Source: Clostridia bacterium
GTDB taxonomy: Bacteria > Bacillota > Clostridia > Saccharofermentanales > Saccharofermentanaceae
Assembly: GCA_024403775.1 (NCBI GenBank)
Contig: JAKSRE010000027.1
Coordinates: 1-35,094 of the forward strand
Length of the DNA stretch: 35,094 bases
Direction: 5' to 3'
A program made the position numbers and the translations under genes. Below the pieces are notes generated by a model. The model was not told the origin of the DNA. It did no database searches and worked only from the letters and a program-made list of their open reading frames with translations. Shown piece by piece: positions 7,834-16,414 of the stretch (position 1 is its first letter; each line of letters opens with the position of its first letter).

Positions 7834-9573
7834 ATGAAACGTCGTAATGGTTTACTTAAACCGCTTCTTATTGTTTTACTTAGCATAGCAGTTGTTGTAG
7901 CTGCTGGCATTTTGGTTTACAGGGTTTTCTTCAATCGTGTTTATAAGAAATTAAGCCTTCAGGCAGGCTCCACTATAACTGTGGAAGATATGATGCGCAC
8001 TGATTTTAATGGTAATCTCTATCAGGGCGAACTTTTATCAATCACACCTGAACTTGATACTCATACTCTTGGCGAATACAAAGCCAAAATCAAGTCTGGC
8101 CCATTCACCTATACTTCAGTGATTACAATTTACGATACTACCGCACCACAGGGAGTAGCTCACGAAGGATATGTTTACGAGGGATATACACTTCTTCCTT
8201 CTGATTTTATTACTACCATCACTGATGATACTTCGGTTATCGTATCTTATAAGGACGTTCCTAATTTTAGTTCTCAGGGCATTCAGGATGTTGGACTTGT
8301 CTTAACTGATGCTGCAGGTAATAAAACTGAACTTATATCCAAGGTTCGCACATGTCCAGTTAAGGCTACAATTGATCTTGCTGCAGGAACAGCCCTTGAT
8401 TTATCTTCCATCTATTCAGGAAGTGATATCCGCTATGCTACTGATGAAGAGATTAATTCATTTAATTCTGCTTTTGATGTGAATTATCTTTCCTCTATTG
8501 CAGTCGCGTCACATGAAGTTTCAGATTCAATATATGACGGCTCTATTGCTTCACACATCGGCTATTTTAAGAACTATCTGACTATTGATGGCATTACATT
8601 TCTTAATTTTATTCATGTATATGATACTTCTGCACCACAGATTGTTGCTGGAGAAGATCTCTCGTTATTTATTGGTGATAACCCAGCTCCTGCTGACTTT
8701 ATCACTTCATATTCTGATGCTACAGACACTGTTCTTACTTTTGATGGAGAACTCGATACTACTTCTTCTACACCAGACGGAAGCAAACGTACAATCACTG
8801 TTATAGCAACCGATGAATATGGTAATAACACATCTATATCCTGCAGATATACCGTAGAAGAAGATATAGAACCACCTTTAATTCTTGGTGTAAGTAATCT
8901 TACAACCGTAATAGGTGAACCTTTTGCTTTCCGCCGTGGAATCACAGTTACTGATAATCACGACACTGATCTTGAGGTAGTAGTAAATTCTGATGAAGTA
9001 GATCTTAATGCACTTGGAACATACACACTTTACTATACTGCCACAGACTCAGCTGGAAACGTAGCAACAAGAAGCTGTGACTTAACAGTTGTTGAATCAA
9101 TGCCAAAGGAAGTTACCGAAGAAGAAGTACTTGAACTTGCTAATATTGTTTTGGACAGAATTCTTACAGATGATATGACAGAAGAAGAAAAGGTTGAGGC
9201 AATTTACTGGTATGTTTATAACGAAGTTCACTATAGTGATGGCTTTGATCCAAGTAGCTGGCTCAATTCAGCCTATAGGGGCTTAACTGTCGGTATGGGT
9301 GACTGCTTTGTATCAGCCTCTACCGCTCAGGCACTTTTCACTGCCGCAGGCATCCCTAATATGATGATTGCCAAGATTTATAATGGTTATTCTCATCACT
9401 TCTGGAACCTCATTGATATTGGTGAAGGCTGGCATCACTTCGATGCTACAAGACGATTAAGTGATCCTAATACTCACATCATTTACTTTACAGATGAAGA
9501 GATTCAGGCATATTCAAACCGCCACTATGGTTCACATCATTATGATGAATCTTTGTATCCAGAGATTGCGTAA
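7834..9573 (+). CDS. Membrane-anchored Ig-like and transglutaminase-core protein
   Basis: A 579-residue protein with a basic N-terminus and one membrane helix (about residues 9-31), so the bulk is extracytoplasmic. Residues about 35-435 contain several Ig-like (bacterial, HYR-type) modules, marked by repeated DTTAPQ, DTSAPQ and DIEPPL starts and by ends such as TDAAGN, TDEYGN and TDSAGN. The C-terminal ~130 residues are a transglutaminase-like cysteine protease core: Cys491 in GMGDCFV, His522 in SHHFWNL and Asp537 in HHFDAT form the expected triad. Such proteins cleave, crosslink or amidate cell-surface polymers, or act as wall-remodelling enzymes; the substrate here is unknown. It is coupled to the GH5-like gene and ends 72 bases before the SLOG gene, which is separated by a strong hairpin. 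Confidence 0.85.
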   Translation: MKRRNGLLKPLLIVLLSIAVVVAAGILVYRVFFNRVYKKLSLQAGSTITVEDMMRTDFNGNLYQGELLSITPELDTHTLGEYKAKIKSGPFTYTSVITIYDTTAPQGVAHEGYVYEGYTLLPSDFITTITDDTSVIVSYKDVPNFSSQGIQDVGLVLTDAAGNKTELISKVRTCPVKATIDLAAGTALDLSSIYSGSDIRYATDEEINSFNSAFDVNYLSSIAVASHEVSDSIYDGSIASHIGYFKNYLTIDGITFLNFIHVYDTSAPQIVAGEDLSLFIGDNPAPADFITSYSDATDTVLTFDGELDTTSSTPDGSKRTITVIATDEYGNNTSISCRYTVEEDIEPPLILGVSNLTTVIGEPFAFRRGITVTDNHDTDLEVVVNSDEVDLNALGTYTLYYTATDSAGNVATRSCDLTVVESMPKEVTEEEVLELANIVLDRILTDDMTEEEKVEAIYWYVYNEVHYSDGFDPSSWLNSAYRGLTVGMGDCFVSASTAQALFTAAGIPNMMIAKIYNGYSHHFWNLIDIGEGWHHFDATRRLSDPNTHIIYFTDEEIQAYSNRHYGSHHYDESLYPEIA

Positions 9574-9603
9574 ATGCACCAAATTTATCACATAGTATTA
9601 TCT

Positions 9604-9643
9604 ATACTCCTTCTATAAGTCGTCAAACTTATAGGAGGAGTAT
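9604..9643 (+). promoter_or_regulatory. 16-bp hairpin enclosing the ribosome binding site of the SLOG gene
   Basis: The left arm ATACTCCTTCTATAAG (9604-9619) pairs with the right arm CTTATAGGAGGAGTAT (9628-9643) through 15 Watson-Crick pairs and one G-U, with an 8-base loop. The right arm contains the near-perfect Shine-Dalgarno AGGAGGAG, and the ATG follows two bases later. As RNA this would hide the ribosome site; as DNA it is a dyad over a TATACT hexamer (9603-9608) and could be an operator. There is no T-run after it, so it is not a typical terminator. Confidence 0.75.
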
Positions 9644-9645
9644 TT

Positions 9646-11361
9646 ATGTACGAGATAATTTATAGAACATTAAATGATATTTGCACCATTAGAGAATCGA
9701 TTAGTGACTATTCAGTTGTAATAGAAACAGATGCCAAAATCCTGGACCACACTATACAGGAGTATGCTGACATACTTCTTAGTATGAAGTGTCTGGATTT
9801 TTACTTTTATGGAGAAGACAAGGAAAGGTGGCATCAGATTTTCGACGAGGTGGATAGTAATGAATATTCTGGTCACGCACTCACATCAAATATCAGCGAC
9901 TGCCACTTTTTAAAATGCTGTAAGGAGAGAGTTTATCTTTTTGCACTACCACTTGAATTAAGAGTCTCAAACACCAAATCTGTTCCGACCACAATGGACT
10001 TTTATTCTTTTATTAATTCCAGTGACATTAGTAATTATCTAAGAGAGATTGGCTATGAATTCACGTCGCTGGAAGCAGCGTGGCTTGTCTACCAGAACAA
10101 TAATGCCTCTCTGGATCAAAAGATAACTGCATGGGAATACATAATCTCCAATATGCCTGACTGCGAGGTGCCAGACAGACCAAACTGCATATATAGAAAT
10201 AGCCTCCATGAGACACTTCGCAAGTATATCGCTTTACTCATAAAAAACCGCGACATGTTTCTCGCCGATACTGGGGATGCGTTTTATAGATGTCGTTACT
10301 TGTGGAAAAGTGGTTGGGATAACGATGATGTATTTCATACACAACTAGCCTCTGCCTTAAGTGACAAAGAAGTCTACTATGAAGACATGGTTAAATTCAC
10401 TATTAGTAAACATATCCCAAAGCAAACACTTCCTCAAAAAGCTTACTACAATAATCACGGTCTGATGACCGACATTGATATTAGACCCGAGTCAGATGAG
10501 GAAGAGGAATTAAATAGCTATTTTTTGGACGGACTATGGTTTTCATTTCCAGTCCCATTCAAAAAAGGTGATATTGTCACAACATCAGCTTTATCAGGTA
10601 ATGACTTGTTTGTAATCGACGACTGCGTAGCCTGGGAAAGCTTTTTTACAGACAAATTTAAGGAAAATGGTGATAATACTGACATGTGCGCCTATGGATA
10701 TTTTCAGGAAGACAACGGCACTATTTATCACGAATGCATGCATTCTTACATGGATCTCGAGTACTACAGAGGGCCATTAAATGCGGACAAGCGTTTTCTC
10801 AAAGCTCTTAGTAATTTCCTAAAGGGCAAAATCGCCCTTGACCTTCTGCTCAATTCCTATACCAAAATCATTCTGGATAACCTAGATAATAACCTGGTCA
10901 ACAACTATTTTAGCGAGGAAGGCCTTGCTTTGGCAGGACTTGATAATAACTGTATTTTCTTCTTCGGCTCGAAAAGCATAACTACCCTGTCCCCAGACTT
11001 CATCGATGAACTTGAAATTGCCATGCTAAATAGATGCCACATCCTCGTTGGCGACTGTAGTGGCGTTGACCTAGAAGTTCAGAGATATCTTGCCGATAGT
11101 GAATATAAAAATGTCACTGTTTACTATTCCTTTGATGAGCAGCACCCAAAGCCACGTAACAACGTGGGAAGCTGGCAGCAAATGAAATGCAATAATAAGT
11201 CTTCCTCCGATTTATCACCTTTTGGCTTCAGAAGACTTAAAGATATTCAGATGATAACCACCTGCTCTAAGGCCATCTGTCTCTGGGATGGCAAAAGCAA
11301 AGGCACCCAGACAAATATCGAGGAATTAAGACGTCACGGTGTCCAGCTAAAGATTTATTAA
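9646..11361 (+). CDS. Large unknown protein with C-terminal SLOG-like Rossmann domain
   Basis: A 571-residue cytoplasmic protein with no signal or membrane segment. The last ~135 residues look like a SLOG/YspA (DUF2493-like) nucleotide-binding domain: FFGSKSIT (about 439-446), ILVGDCSGVD (466-475), VTVYYSF, a PRNNVGSW loop and ICLWDGKSKGT (544-554), a common end motif of this group. SLOG domains bind nucleotides or their derivatives and occur in conflict and signalling systems. The N-terminal ~430 residues are not recognised; a stretch around 300-410 (FPVPFKKGDIVTT, AYGYFQEDNGTIYHE, DLEYYRGPL) seems to be a conserved clostridial domain of unknown role. The start is fixed by AGGAGGAG, which sits inside a hairpin. 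A five-copy 61-bp hairpin array follows downstream. Single-gene unit; function unknown. Confidence 0.7.
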   Translation: MYEIIYRTLNDICTIRESISDYSVVIETDAKILDHTIQEYADILLSMKCLDFYFYGEDKERWHQIFDEVDSNEYSGHALTSNISDCHFLKCCKERVYLFALPLELRVSNTKSVPTTMDFYSFINSSDISNYLREIGYEFTSLEAAWLVYQNNNASLDQKITAWEYIISNMPDCEVPDRPNCIYRNSLHETLRKYIALLIKNRDMFLADTGDAFYRCRYLWKSGWDNDDVFHTQLASALSDKEVYYEDMVKFTISKHIPKQTLPQKAYYNNHGLMTDIDIRPESDEEEELNSYFLDGLWFSFPVPFKKGDIVTTSALSGNDLFVIDDCVAWESFFTDKFKENGDNTDMCAYGYFQEDNGTIYHECMHSYMDLEYYRGPLNADKRFLKALSNFLKGKIALDLLLNSYTKIILDNLDNNLVNNYFSEEGLALAGLDNNCIFFFGSKSITTLSPDFIDELEIAMLNRCHILVGDCSGVDLEVQRYLADSEYKNVTVYYSFDEQHPKPRNNVGSWQQMKCNNKSSSDLSPFGFRRLKDIQMITTCSKAICLWDGKSKGTQTNIEELRRHGVQLKIY

Positions 11362-11413
11362 GATGTGTTTCACTTGAAATGGCATTTTTATTCAACTGTT
11401 AGGTGTATAAATC
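11362..11413 (+). repeat. Diverged copy of the 61-bp repeat unit
   Basis: Directly after the SLOG gene stop, the bases GTGTTTCACTTGAAATGG and the following ATTTTTATTCA...GGTGTATAAAT line up with the 61-bp unit from GTGAGATTCACTTAAAAC to GTGAATAAAT, with scattered changes that break both hairpins. It suggests that the array once extended to the gene or grew from this site. The 117 bases between it and the intact array show no feature I can name. Confidence 0.45.
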
Positions 11414-11530
11414 TTACGTTTTTTGTGAGTCTCATTTAACACCTCGTGATTAGTTAGTCTGTAATTATGTATACCTTTGATTATACAAATCTACTTTTTT
11501 CACTTGCTGTCTACTTTTACATTACCACTA

Positions 11531-11830
11531 CATTCTAAGTGAGATTCACTTAAAACAGGCATTTCATTCACTGAAGAGTGAATGGATTGGGCATTCTAAG
11601 TGAGATTCACTTAAAACAAGCATTTCATTCACTGACGAGTGAATAGATTGGGCATTCTAAGTGAGATTCACTTAAAACAGGCGTTTCATTCACTGACGAG
11701 TGAATAGATTGGGCATTCTAAGTGAGATTCACTTAAAACAGGCATTTCATTCACTGAAGAGTGAATAAATTGGACATTCTAAGTGAGATTCACTTAAAAC
11801 AAGCGTTTCATTCACTGACGAGTGAATGAA
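11531..11830. repeat. Five tandem 61-bp repeats, two hairpins per unit
   Basis: Units begin with CATTCTAAGTGAG at 11531, 11592, 11653, 11714 and 11775, exactly 61 bases apart, and are almost identical. Each holds hairpin 1, TAAGTGAGATTCACTTA (7-bp stem, 3-base loop), and hairpin 2, ATTCACT-GAMG-AGTGAAT (7-8 bp stem, GAAG or GACG loop). In the last unit hairpin 2 extends to 11 bp (TTTCATTCACT/AGTGAATGAAA). All four arms share AGTGA/TCACT, so hairpins could also pair with each other. Differences are few (GGC/AGC, CAT/CGT, GAA/GAC). There are no unique spacers, so it is not a CRISPR array. It lies between the SLOG gene and the racemase gene; role unknown. Confidence 0.92.
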
Positions 11831-11949
11831 ACCGCTATTTCAAGTGAATGCACATGCAGTAACACAATAGTTTCCCTTCTCATATACACAGAAGCACAAT
11901 GCTTTGTCCACCACCCCAAATCAATAAATCAATCCATCAAACTTTGTAG

Positions 11950-11955
11950 TATAAT
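11950..11955 (+). promoter_or_regulatory. Possible -10 box of the racemase/Dlt-like operon
   Basis: TATAAT in the context TTGTAGTATAATTTATA, 66 bases before the racemase ATG and about 120 bases after the hairpin array. No convincing -35 is present at 17 bases; the call rests on the perfect hexamer and its place. Confidence 0.4.
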
Positions 11956-12020
11956 TTATAAGATGGTGTCATCTTCTGGCACCCCAAAGAAATTAACAAT
12001 TACAAAGAAGAGATATATAA

Positions 12021-12851
12021 ATGCGTAAACTTGGAATTATCGGCGGAGTTGGTCCAATGGCGACTGCTCTGTTTATGGAATATATTATTGAGATGACGGA
12101 TGCTAAAACTGATAGCGAACATATCGACATGCTCATTCATAATTGTCCACAGATTCCAGACAGAACGCAGTTTATCCTTGGTAAAAGTACTGATGACCCA
12201 AGCATCAAGATGATTGATATCGGTAAAATGCTTGAACAAAATGGCTGCGAATTAATTGCAGTGCCTTGCATTACAGCTAATTTCTTTTATGACAAAGTAC
12301 AGGCTTCATTAACCAAGCCACTTTTGGATGGTGTGGCTGAGACTTCTGCCGCAATAAATTCTTATAACGAACAACTCAAAACTTCGGTAAGTAGCAAAGC
12401 TGTAAGTGTGGCCGTAGCATCATGCGCTCAACCTTCATCCACCCCTGCCACCAACCCAATCACCAAGGTTGGAATTATGGCAACTGACGGCACCATCTCG
12501 TCTGGACTTTTCCAGAAAGCATTGAATAAATATAATATTGATTCTGTTGTACCAAGTCCTGAATCACAGAAACTTGTAATGAGCTTAATCTATGATGATG
12601 TCAAAGGCGGACGTCCAATAGACGATAAGGTACTTAAAAAGATCAAGACTGTCTCAGATGAGCTTTGGAAAAATGGCGCAAGTTTAATTATCCTTGGCTG
12701 CACAGAATTATCCGTTATCGGAAGAGCCTTTAATCTTAAGGAAGGTTATGTCGATGCATTGAGAGCCCTGGCACAGACCGCAGTAGTAAGTTGTGGTGAT
12801 TTAAAATCCGAATTTAAAAACATAGTCATGCCTGTTACCAGTCCCTGTTAA
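12021..12851 (+). CDS. Aspartate/glutamate racemase family protein
   Basis: A 276-residue cytoplasmic enzyme of the cofactor-independent Asp/Glu racemase superfamily, which interconverts L- and D-amino acids with two opposed cysteines. The N-terminus GIIGGVGPMATALF is typical of aspartate racemases. The catalytic cysteines are Cys83 in AVPCITAN (usually PCNTAH, so Asn is Ile and His is Asn here) and Cys227 in IILGCTELSVI. An insert of ~30 Ser/Ala/Thr-rich residues (about 118-147) separates the two lobes. GAAGAG precedes the ATG. It is the first gene upstream of an adenylating enzyme, carrier protein, MBOAT and SGNH gene, suggesting that it supplies a D-amino acid (D-Asp or D-Glu by family) to that pathway; this is inference from context. 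Confidence 0.85.
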   Translation: MRKLGIIGGVGPMATALFMEYIIEMTDAKTDSEHIDMLIHNCPQIPDRTQFILGKSTDDPSIKMIDIGKMLEQNGCELIAVPCITANFFYDKVQASLTKPLLDGVAETSAAINSYNEQLKTSVSSKAVSVAVASCAQPSSTPATNPITKVGIMATDGTISSGLFQKALNKYNIDSVVPSPESQKLVMSLIYDDVKGGRPIDDKVLKKIKTVSDELWKNGASLIILGCTELSVIGRAFNLKEGYVDALRALAQTAVVSCGDLKSEFKNIVMPVTSPC

Positions 12852-12949
12852 CAGTTAAGTCAACAAACCCTATCAACGTAAACTATCAATAAACCAACTG
12901 TTGATAACCTTATAACCAAATAATCCAAGCGAAAGCGAGCACATAAATC

Positions 12950-14464
12950 ATGATTACTAACGTTCTTGATTACTTATATAATACAGCTTTAGTAAAGCCA
13001 GATAAGAAAGCCTTTATTATGGGCGAAGATGAATATACCTTTAAAGAATTCAAAAATAGCGTTCAAAGAATTGGCGCCTCACTTGCAGACAAGGGATATT
13101 CGAAGGAACCAGTAATCATTTATATGGATAAGCATCCGAGAGAATTAATCGCATTCTTCGGAACTGTAGCAGCTGGATGTTTTTATGTTCCAATCGATTC
13201 AGAGATGCCAAGTGCCAGAATCGATCTGATACTTGAGAGTTCCGAATCCCGCGTAATAATCTCAGATAAAGAGAATTTACAGAAAGCTCAGGAACTTACA
13301 AACTTCAAGGGCGAAGTTCTTTTGTTTGATGACTTGGATGCTAATGAATTGACAGCAAATGATCTTGATAATCTTAATACGATTAAGCGTAACAGCATCG
13401 ATACTGATCCGATTTATATCGTGTTCACATCTGGAACTACGGGGGTGCCAAAGGGCATCACCGCATGTCATAGATCTGTGATTGATTATGCTGAAAGCTT
13501 TAGCGAGGAACTTGGACTTGGCGAAGAGTCCATTTTCGCGAATCAGGCTCCACTCTACTTTGATGCCTATATTAAGGATGTCTACCCTACTATTATGTTC
13601 GGAGCTACTACCTATATGGTGCCAAAGCAGCTTTTTATGTTCCCTGTAAAGCTCGTCGAATTCCTGAATGACCATAAGGTAAATACGCTCTGCTGGGCGG
13701 TGTCAGCGCTCACAATTATCTCTGCCTTTAAGACATTCAATACAATTAAGCCGGAATATGTGAAGAAAATCGCTTTCGTGGGCGAGGTCTTCCCTACAAA
13801 GCAGTTCAAAATCTGGCAGGCAGCTCTTCCCGAGTGCGAATTCACAAACCTCTACGGACCTACCGAGACAACAGGCGTCTGCTGCTACTATCATGTAGAT
13901 AAAATCATCGAGGATGGCGATATAATTCCTATTGGCCGCCCATTTAAAAACACAGGCATCATCCTTCTCAAGGACGACAATACCGAAGCTTCTCTTAATG
14001 AGGAAGGCGAGATCTGCGTTCGCGGCACCTGCGTAACTTTGGGCTATTTTAATAACCCTTCCAAAACCAGCGAAAATTTTATCTCAAACCCTCTCAATAA
14101 AAACTACAATGAGATAATTTACAGGACTGGAGATCTTGCACGTAAGGGGGAGGATGGTAATCTCATTTTTGTATCACGTAAGGACTTCCAGATTAAGCAC
14201 ATGGGCCAGAGAATCGAATTAGGTGAGATCGAAGCCAATGTTGACCTCGTTGACGGCATCGATTCCTGCTGCTGTGTATATAATCAGGAGAAAGACAAAA
14301 TTGTCCTTTTCTATGTGGGTTCAATTGAAGTAAAAGAGCTCTCAGCACTGTTAAGAACCAAGCTTCAGCCATATATGCTTCCAAATTCTTATAAAAAGCT
14401 CGATTCCATGCCACTTACACCTAACGGCAAAAAGGACCGAAACAGGCTCAAAACAATGTGGTGA
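12950..14464 (+). CDS. DltA-like amino-acid adenylating enzyme (carrier protein ligase)
   Basis: A 504-residue ANL-superfamily adenylation protein, the size of DltA, which activates an amino acid with ATP and loads it on a carrier protein. Motifs: phosphate loop FTSGTTGVPKG (159-169), YFDAYIKDVYP with the amino-group-binding Asp (Asp205), FVGEVFP (276-282), LYGPTET (301-307), YRTGD (391-395), the RxE hinge region and catalytic Lys494 in PNGKKDR. Aligning motifs by eye with Bacillus DltA, the Cys of FCGE that helps select D-alanine is Val277 here, and two further pocket positions (Leu after FD; Val after GPTEAT) appear as Ala206 and Gly309. The substrate may therefore not be D-Ala. It lies between the racemase and the carrier protein genes. 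Its codons look somewhat more GC-rich than its neighbours. Confidence 0.85.
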   Translation: MITNVLDYLYNTALVKPDKKAFIMGEDEYTFKEFKNSVQRIGASLADKGYSKEPVIIYMDKHPRELIAFFGTVAAGCFYVPIDSEMPSARIDLILESSESRVIISDKENLQKAQELTNFKGEVLLFDDLDANELTANDLDNLNTIKRNSIDTDPIYIVFTSGTTGVPKGITACHRSVIDYAESFSEELGLGEESIFANQAPLYFDAYIKDVYPTIMFGATTYMVPKQLFMFPVKLVEFLNDHKVNTLCWAVSALTIISAFKTFNTIKPEYVKKIAFVGEVFPTKQFKIWQAALPECEFTNLYGPTETTGVCCYYHVDKIIEDGDIIPIGRPFKNTGIILLKDDNTEASLNEEGEICVRGTCVTLGYFNNPSKTSENFISNPLNKNYNEIIYRTGDLARKGEDGNLIFVSRKDFQIKHMGQRIELGEIEANVDLVDGIDSCCCVYNQEKDKIVLFYVGSIEVKELSALLRTKLQPYMLPNSYKKLDSMPLTPNGKKDRNRLKTMW

Positions 14465-14545
14465 TTTGTGTAAACTTCCCTTTCACTATATGAATTTATT
14501 GTGCTATTCTATATTTGCTTAATTTATATATATAAGAGGCACTTT

Positions 14546-14788
14546 ATGGACGCTATTAAAGATACACTTCTAAATATGCTTTCAGATCTTCACCCAGATG
14601 TAGATTTTGAGAGTGAGACTAACCTTATCGATAATAAGATTCTTGATTCTTTTGATATCGTATCTCTCATCGCTGACATTAACGATGAGCTTGATGTAGC
14701 TATCACTGCTGATAAGATTGTTCCTGAGAATTTTAATTCTCTTGAAGCACTTACCAAGTTGGTTTTTGAACTTTCTGATGAGGACTAA
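14546..14788 (+). CDS. Acyl/aminoacyl carrier protein, DltC-like
   Basis: An 80-residue acidic four-helix carrier protein. The phosphopantetheine attachment Ser lies in NKILDSFDIVSLI (about Ser37), in the DSxx motif at the start of helix 2, as in DltC and acyl carrier proteins. The start at 14546 (AAGAGG upstream) is preferred over 14501, which would add an unlikely hydrophobic tail. It should accept the amino acid activated by the upstream DltA-like enzyme and present it to the MBOAT protein at the membrane. The gap to the ligase gene is 81 AT-rich bases and could hold a secondary promoter (TTGTGC at 14499, TATATA near 14525). The gap to the MBOAT gene is ten bases. Confidence 0.88.
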   Translation: MDAIKDTLLNMLSDLHPDVDFESETNLIDNKILDSFDIVSLIADINDELDVAITADKIVPENFNSLEALTKLVFELSDED

Positions 14789-14798
14789 TAGAAAGTAA

Positions 14799-16385
14799 AT
14801 GCTTTTTACCTCATATTCATTTATTGGCTTTCTGGCAATAGTAATTCTTTTATACTGGCTCATTCCGCGTAAAGCGAGATGGGTATTTTTGCTTGCTGCC
14901 AGTATTTGCTTTTACTATCAGAGTGGAAAAACCAATCTTCTTTATATCCTGGCAACAGTTGTAACTACTTATATTTTTACTAACCTGATTGACCGTAATA
15001 ACACCAAAGAAAAAGAATATATTAAGGCCAACAAGGAATCCTTAAGTAAAGAAGAACGTAAGGCCTATAAGGAGAAGCAGAAATCCAAAAGACAAAAGCT
15101 TCTCGTCGCATCTATTCTTATTAATATTGGAATGCTTGCGGTTGTTAAGTATACGAATTTTACGATTAATAACATTAACTCTGTAATGAGATTTTTTGGA
15201 AGCGGAGCACATCTGTCATTTATTGATATCGTAGTTCCTATGGGTATCTCCTACTATATTTTCCAGACCGTTGGATATAGTATCGATGTTTACAGAGGCA
15301 AAAGCAGCGCAACAAAGAATATCTTTAAGTTTGCCCTTTTTGCTTCATTCTTCCCACAGCTCGTTCAGGGACCTATCAGCCGTTATGATGATCTTGCTCC
15401 ACAACTTTATGAGAGCCGTAAATTCGACTGGAAAGTAACTTCTTTTGGACTTCAGAGAATTCTCTGGGGATTTTTTAAGAAGCTTGTTGTAGCAGACCGT
15501 CTCTTAACAGCAGTTCAGACAATTATTTCAAAGAATGACGTTTATAGTGGTATTTATGTTCTTATTGGCATGCTTTTCTATGCTATTGAGCTTTACTGTG
15601 ACTTTACTGGCGGTATTGATATCACTATTGGTACAGCAGAGGCACTTGGAATTAACCTTAAGGAGAACTTTATAAGACCTTATTTCTCCAAGACACTTAA
15701 GGAATTCTGGAATCGCTGGCACATCACAATGGGTACCTGGTTTACAGATTATATTTTCTACCCACTTTCGGTAAGTAAATTTATGCTTAACCTCAGCAGA
15801 AGCTCAAGACAGAAGCTTGGCGACAAGATAGGTAAAAGAGTGCCTGTCTATACCGCAACGATTATCGTATGGTTTACTACAGGTATCTGGCATGGATCTT
15901 CATGGAACTTTATTGTATGGGGTCTTGGCAACTGCGTAGTTCTTCTTATCTCGCAGGAATTGGAACCTTTTTATAAGTGGTTCCACTCTAAGACCAAAGT
16001 TCAAGGCACCAGAATCTGGGATGCATTCAGAGTTTGCCGTACATTATTAATCGTTAGCACATTGAGACTTCTCGACTGCTACAGAAACGTACCTCTTACA
16101 TTTAGGATGTTCGCATCTATCTTTAAAAACAGTGGCGAGATTACAGCCAAGAACTGGGGTGCACTCGGCCTTACTAACTTCGATTATGGCGTAATTATTG
16201 TTGCAGTAATTATTATTTTTGTAGTGAGCCTCATCCAGCGCTCTGGCTCTGTAAGAGAGAAAATCTATAAGCTTCCTTACTGGGGCAAGTTCTGCATATG
16301 GTTCGGTCTGTTCCTTATCGTCCTGATATTTGGCCAGTATGGAATCGGCTTTAGCGCATCACAGTTCATTTATAATCAGTTCTAA
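14799..16385 (+). CDS. MBOAT family O-acyltransferase (AlgI/DltB-like)
   Basis: A 528-residue polytopic membrane protein of the membrane-bound O-acyltransferase family, with 10 or more helices. Signature segments are FFPQLVQGPISRYDDL (about 184-199), FWNRWHITMGTWFTDYIFYPL (303-323, His308) and WFTTGIWHGSSWNF (358-371) with the invariant His365. At ~530 residues it is closer to AlgI/PatA-type acetylases than to ~400-residue DltB, and it has a charged Lys/Glu-rich cytoplasmic loop at about 66-100. Between a carrier-protein gene and an SGNH gene, it most likely moves a thioester-bound group from the carrier across the membrane onto an envelope polymer, as DltB does in lipoteichoic-acid D-alanylation. 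Donor and acceptor are not known. Confidence 0.92.
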   Translation: MLFTSYSFIGFLAIVILLYWLIPRKARWVFLLAASICFYYQSGKTNLLYILATVVTTYIFTNLIDRNNTKEKEYIKANKESLSKEERKAYKEKQKSKRQKLLVASILINIGMLAVVKYTNFTINNINSVMRFFGSGAHLSFIDIVVPMGISYYIFQTVGYSIDVYRGKSSATKNIFKFALFASFFPQLVQGPISRYDDLAPQLYESRKFDWKVTSFGLQRILWGFFKKLVVADRLLTAVQTIISKNDVYSGIYVLIGMLFYAIELYCDFTGGIDITIGTAEALGINLKENFIRPYFSKTLKEFWNRWHITMGTWFTDYIFYPLSVSKFMLNLSRSSRQKLGDKIGKRVPVYTATIIVWFTTGIWHGSSWNFIVWGLGNCVVLLISQELEPFYKWFHSKTKVQGTRIWDAFRVCRTLLIVSTLRLLDCYRNVPLTFRMFASIFKNSGEITAKNWGALGLTNFDYGVIIVAVIIIFVVSLIQRSGSVREKIYKLPYWGKFCIWFGLFLIVLIFGQYGIGFSASQFIYNQF

Positions 16386-16414
16386 TCTCTTTTCGAAAGG
16401 CGGAATTAAAAGGA

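Noticed and set aside
11531..11830. CRISPR array
   Set aside because: Repeats are contiguous 61-bp units without unique spacers, and no cas genes are in the window.
11531..11830. Iteron-type replication origin
   Set aside because: There is no replication initiator gene or clear AT-rich unwinding region beside it, and the units contain hairpins rather than simple binding repeats.
11822..12028. Small frame across the end of the array and the racemase leader
   Set aside because: No ribosome site, starts inside a repeat hairpin, and overlaps the racemase start; composition is not protein-like.
12000..13894. Several minus-strand frames over the racemase and ligase genes
   Set aside because: They lie opposite strongly supported genes, lack ribosome sites and resemble no protein.
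14499..14530. Firm internal promoter before the carrier-protein gene
   Set aside because: TTGTGC and TATATA are present but their spacing (about 20) is poor and the region is AT-rich; mentioned only as a possibility in the gene entry.
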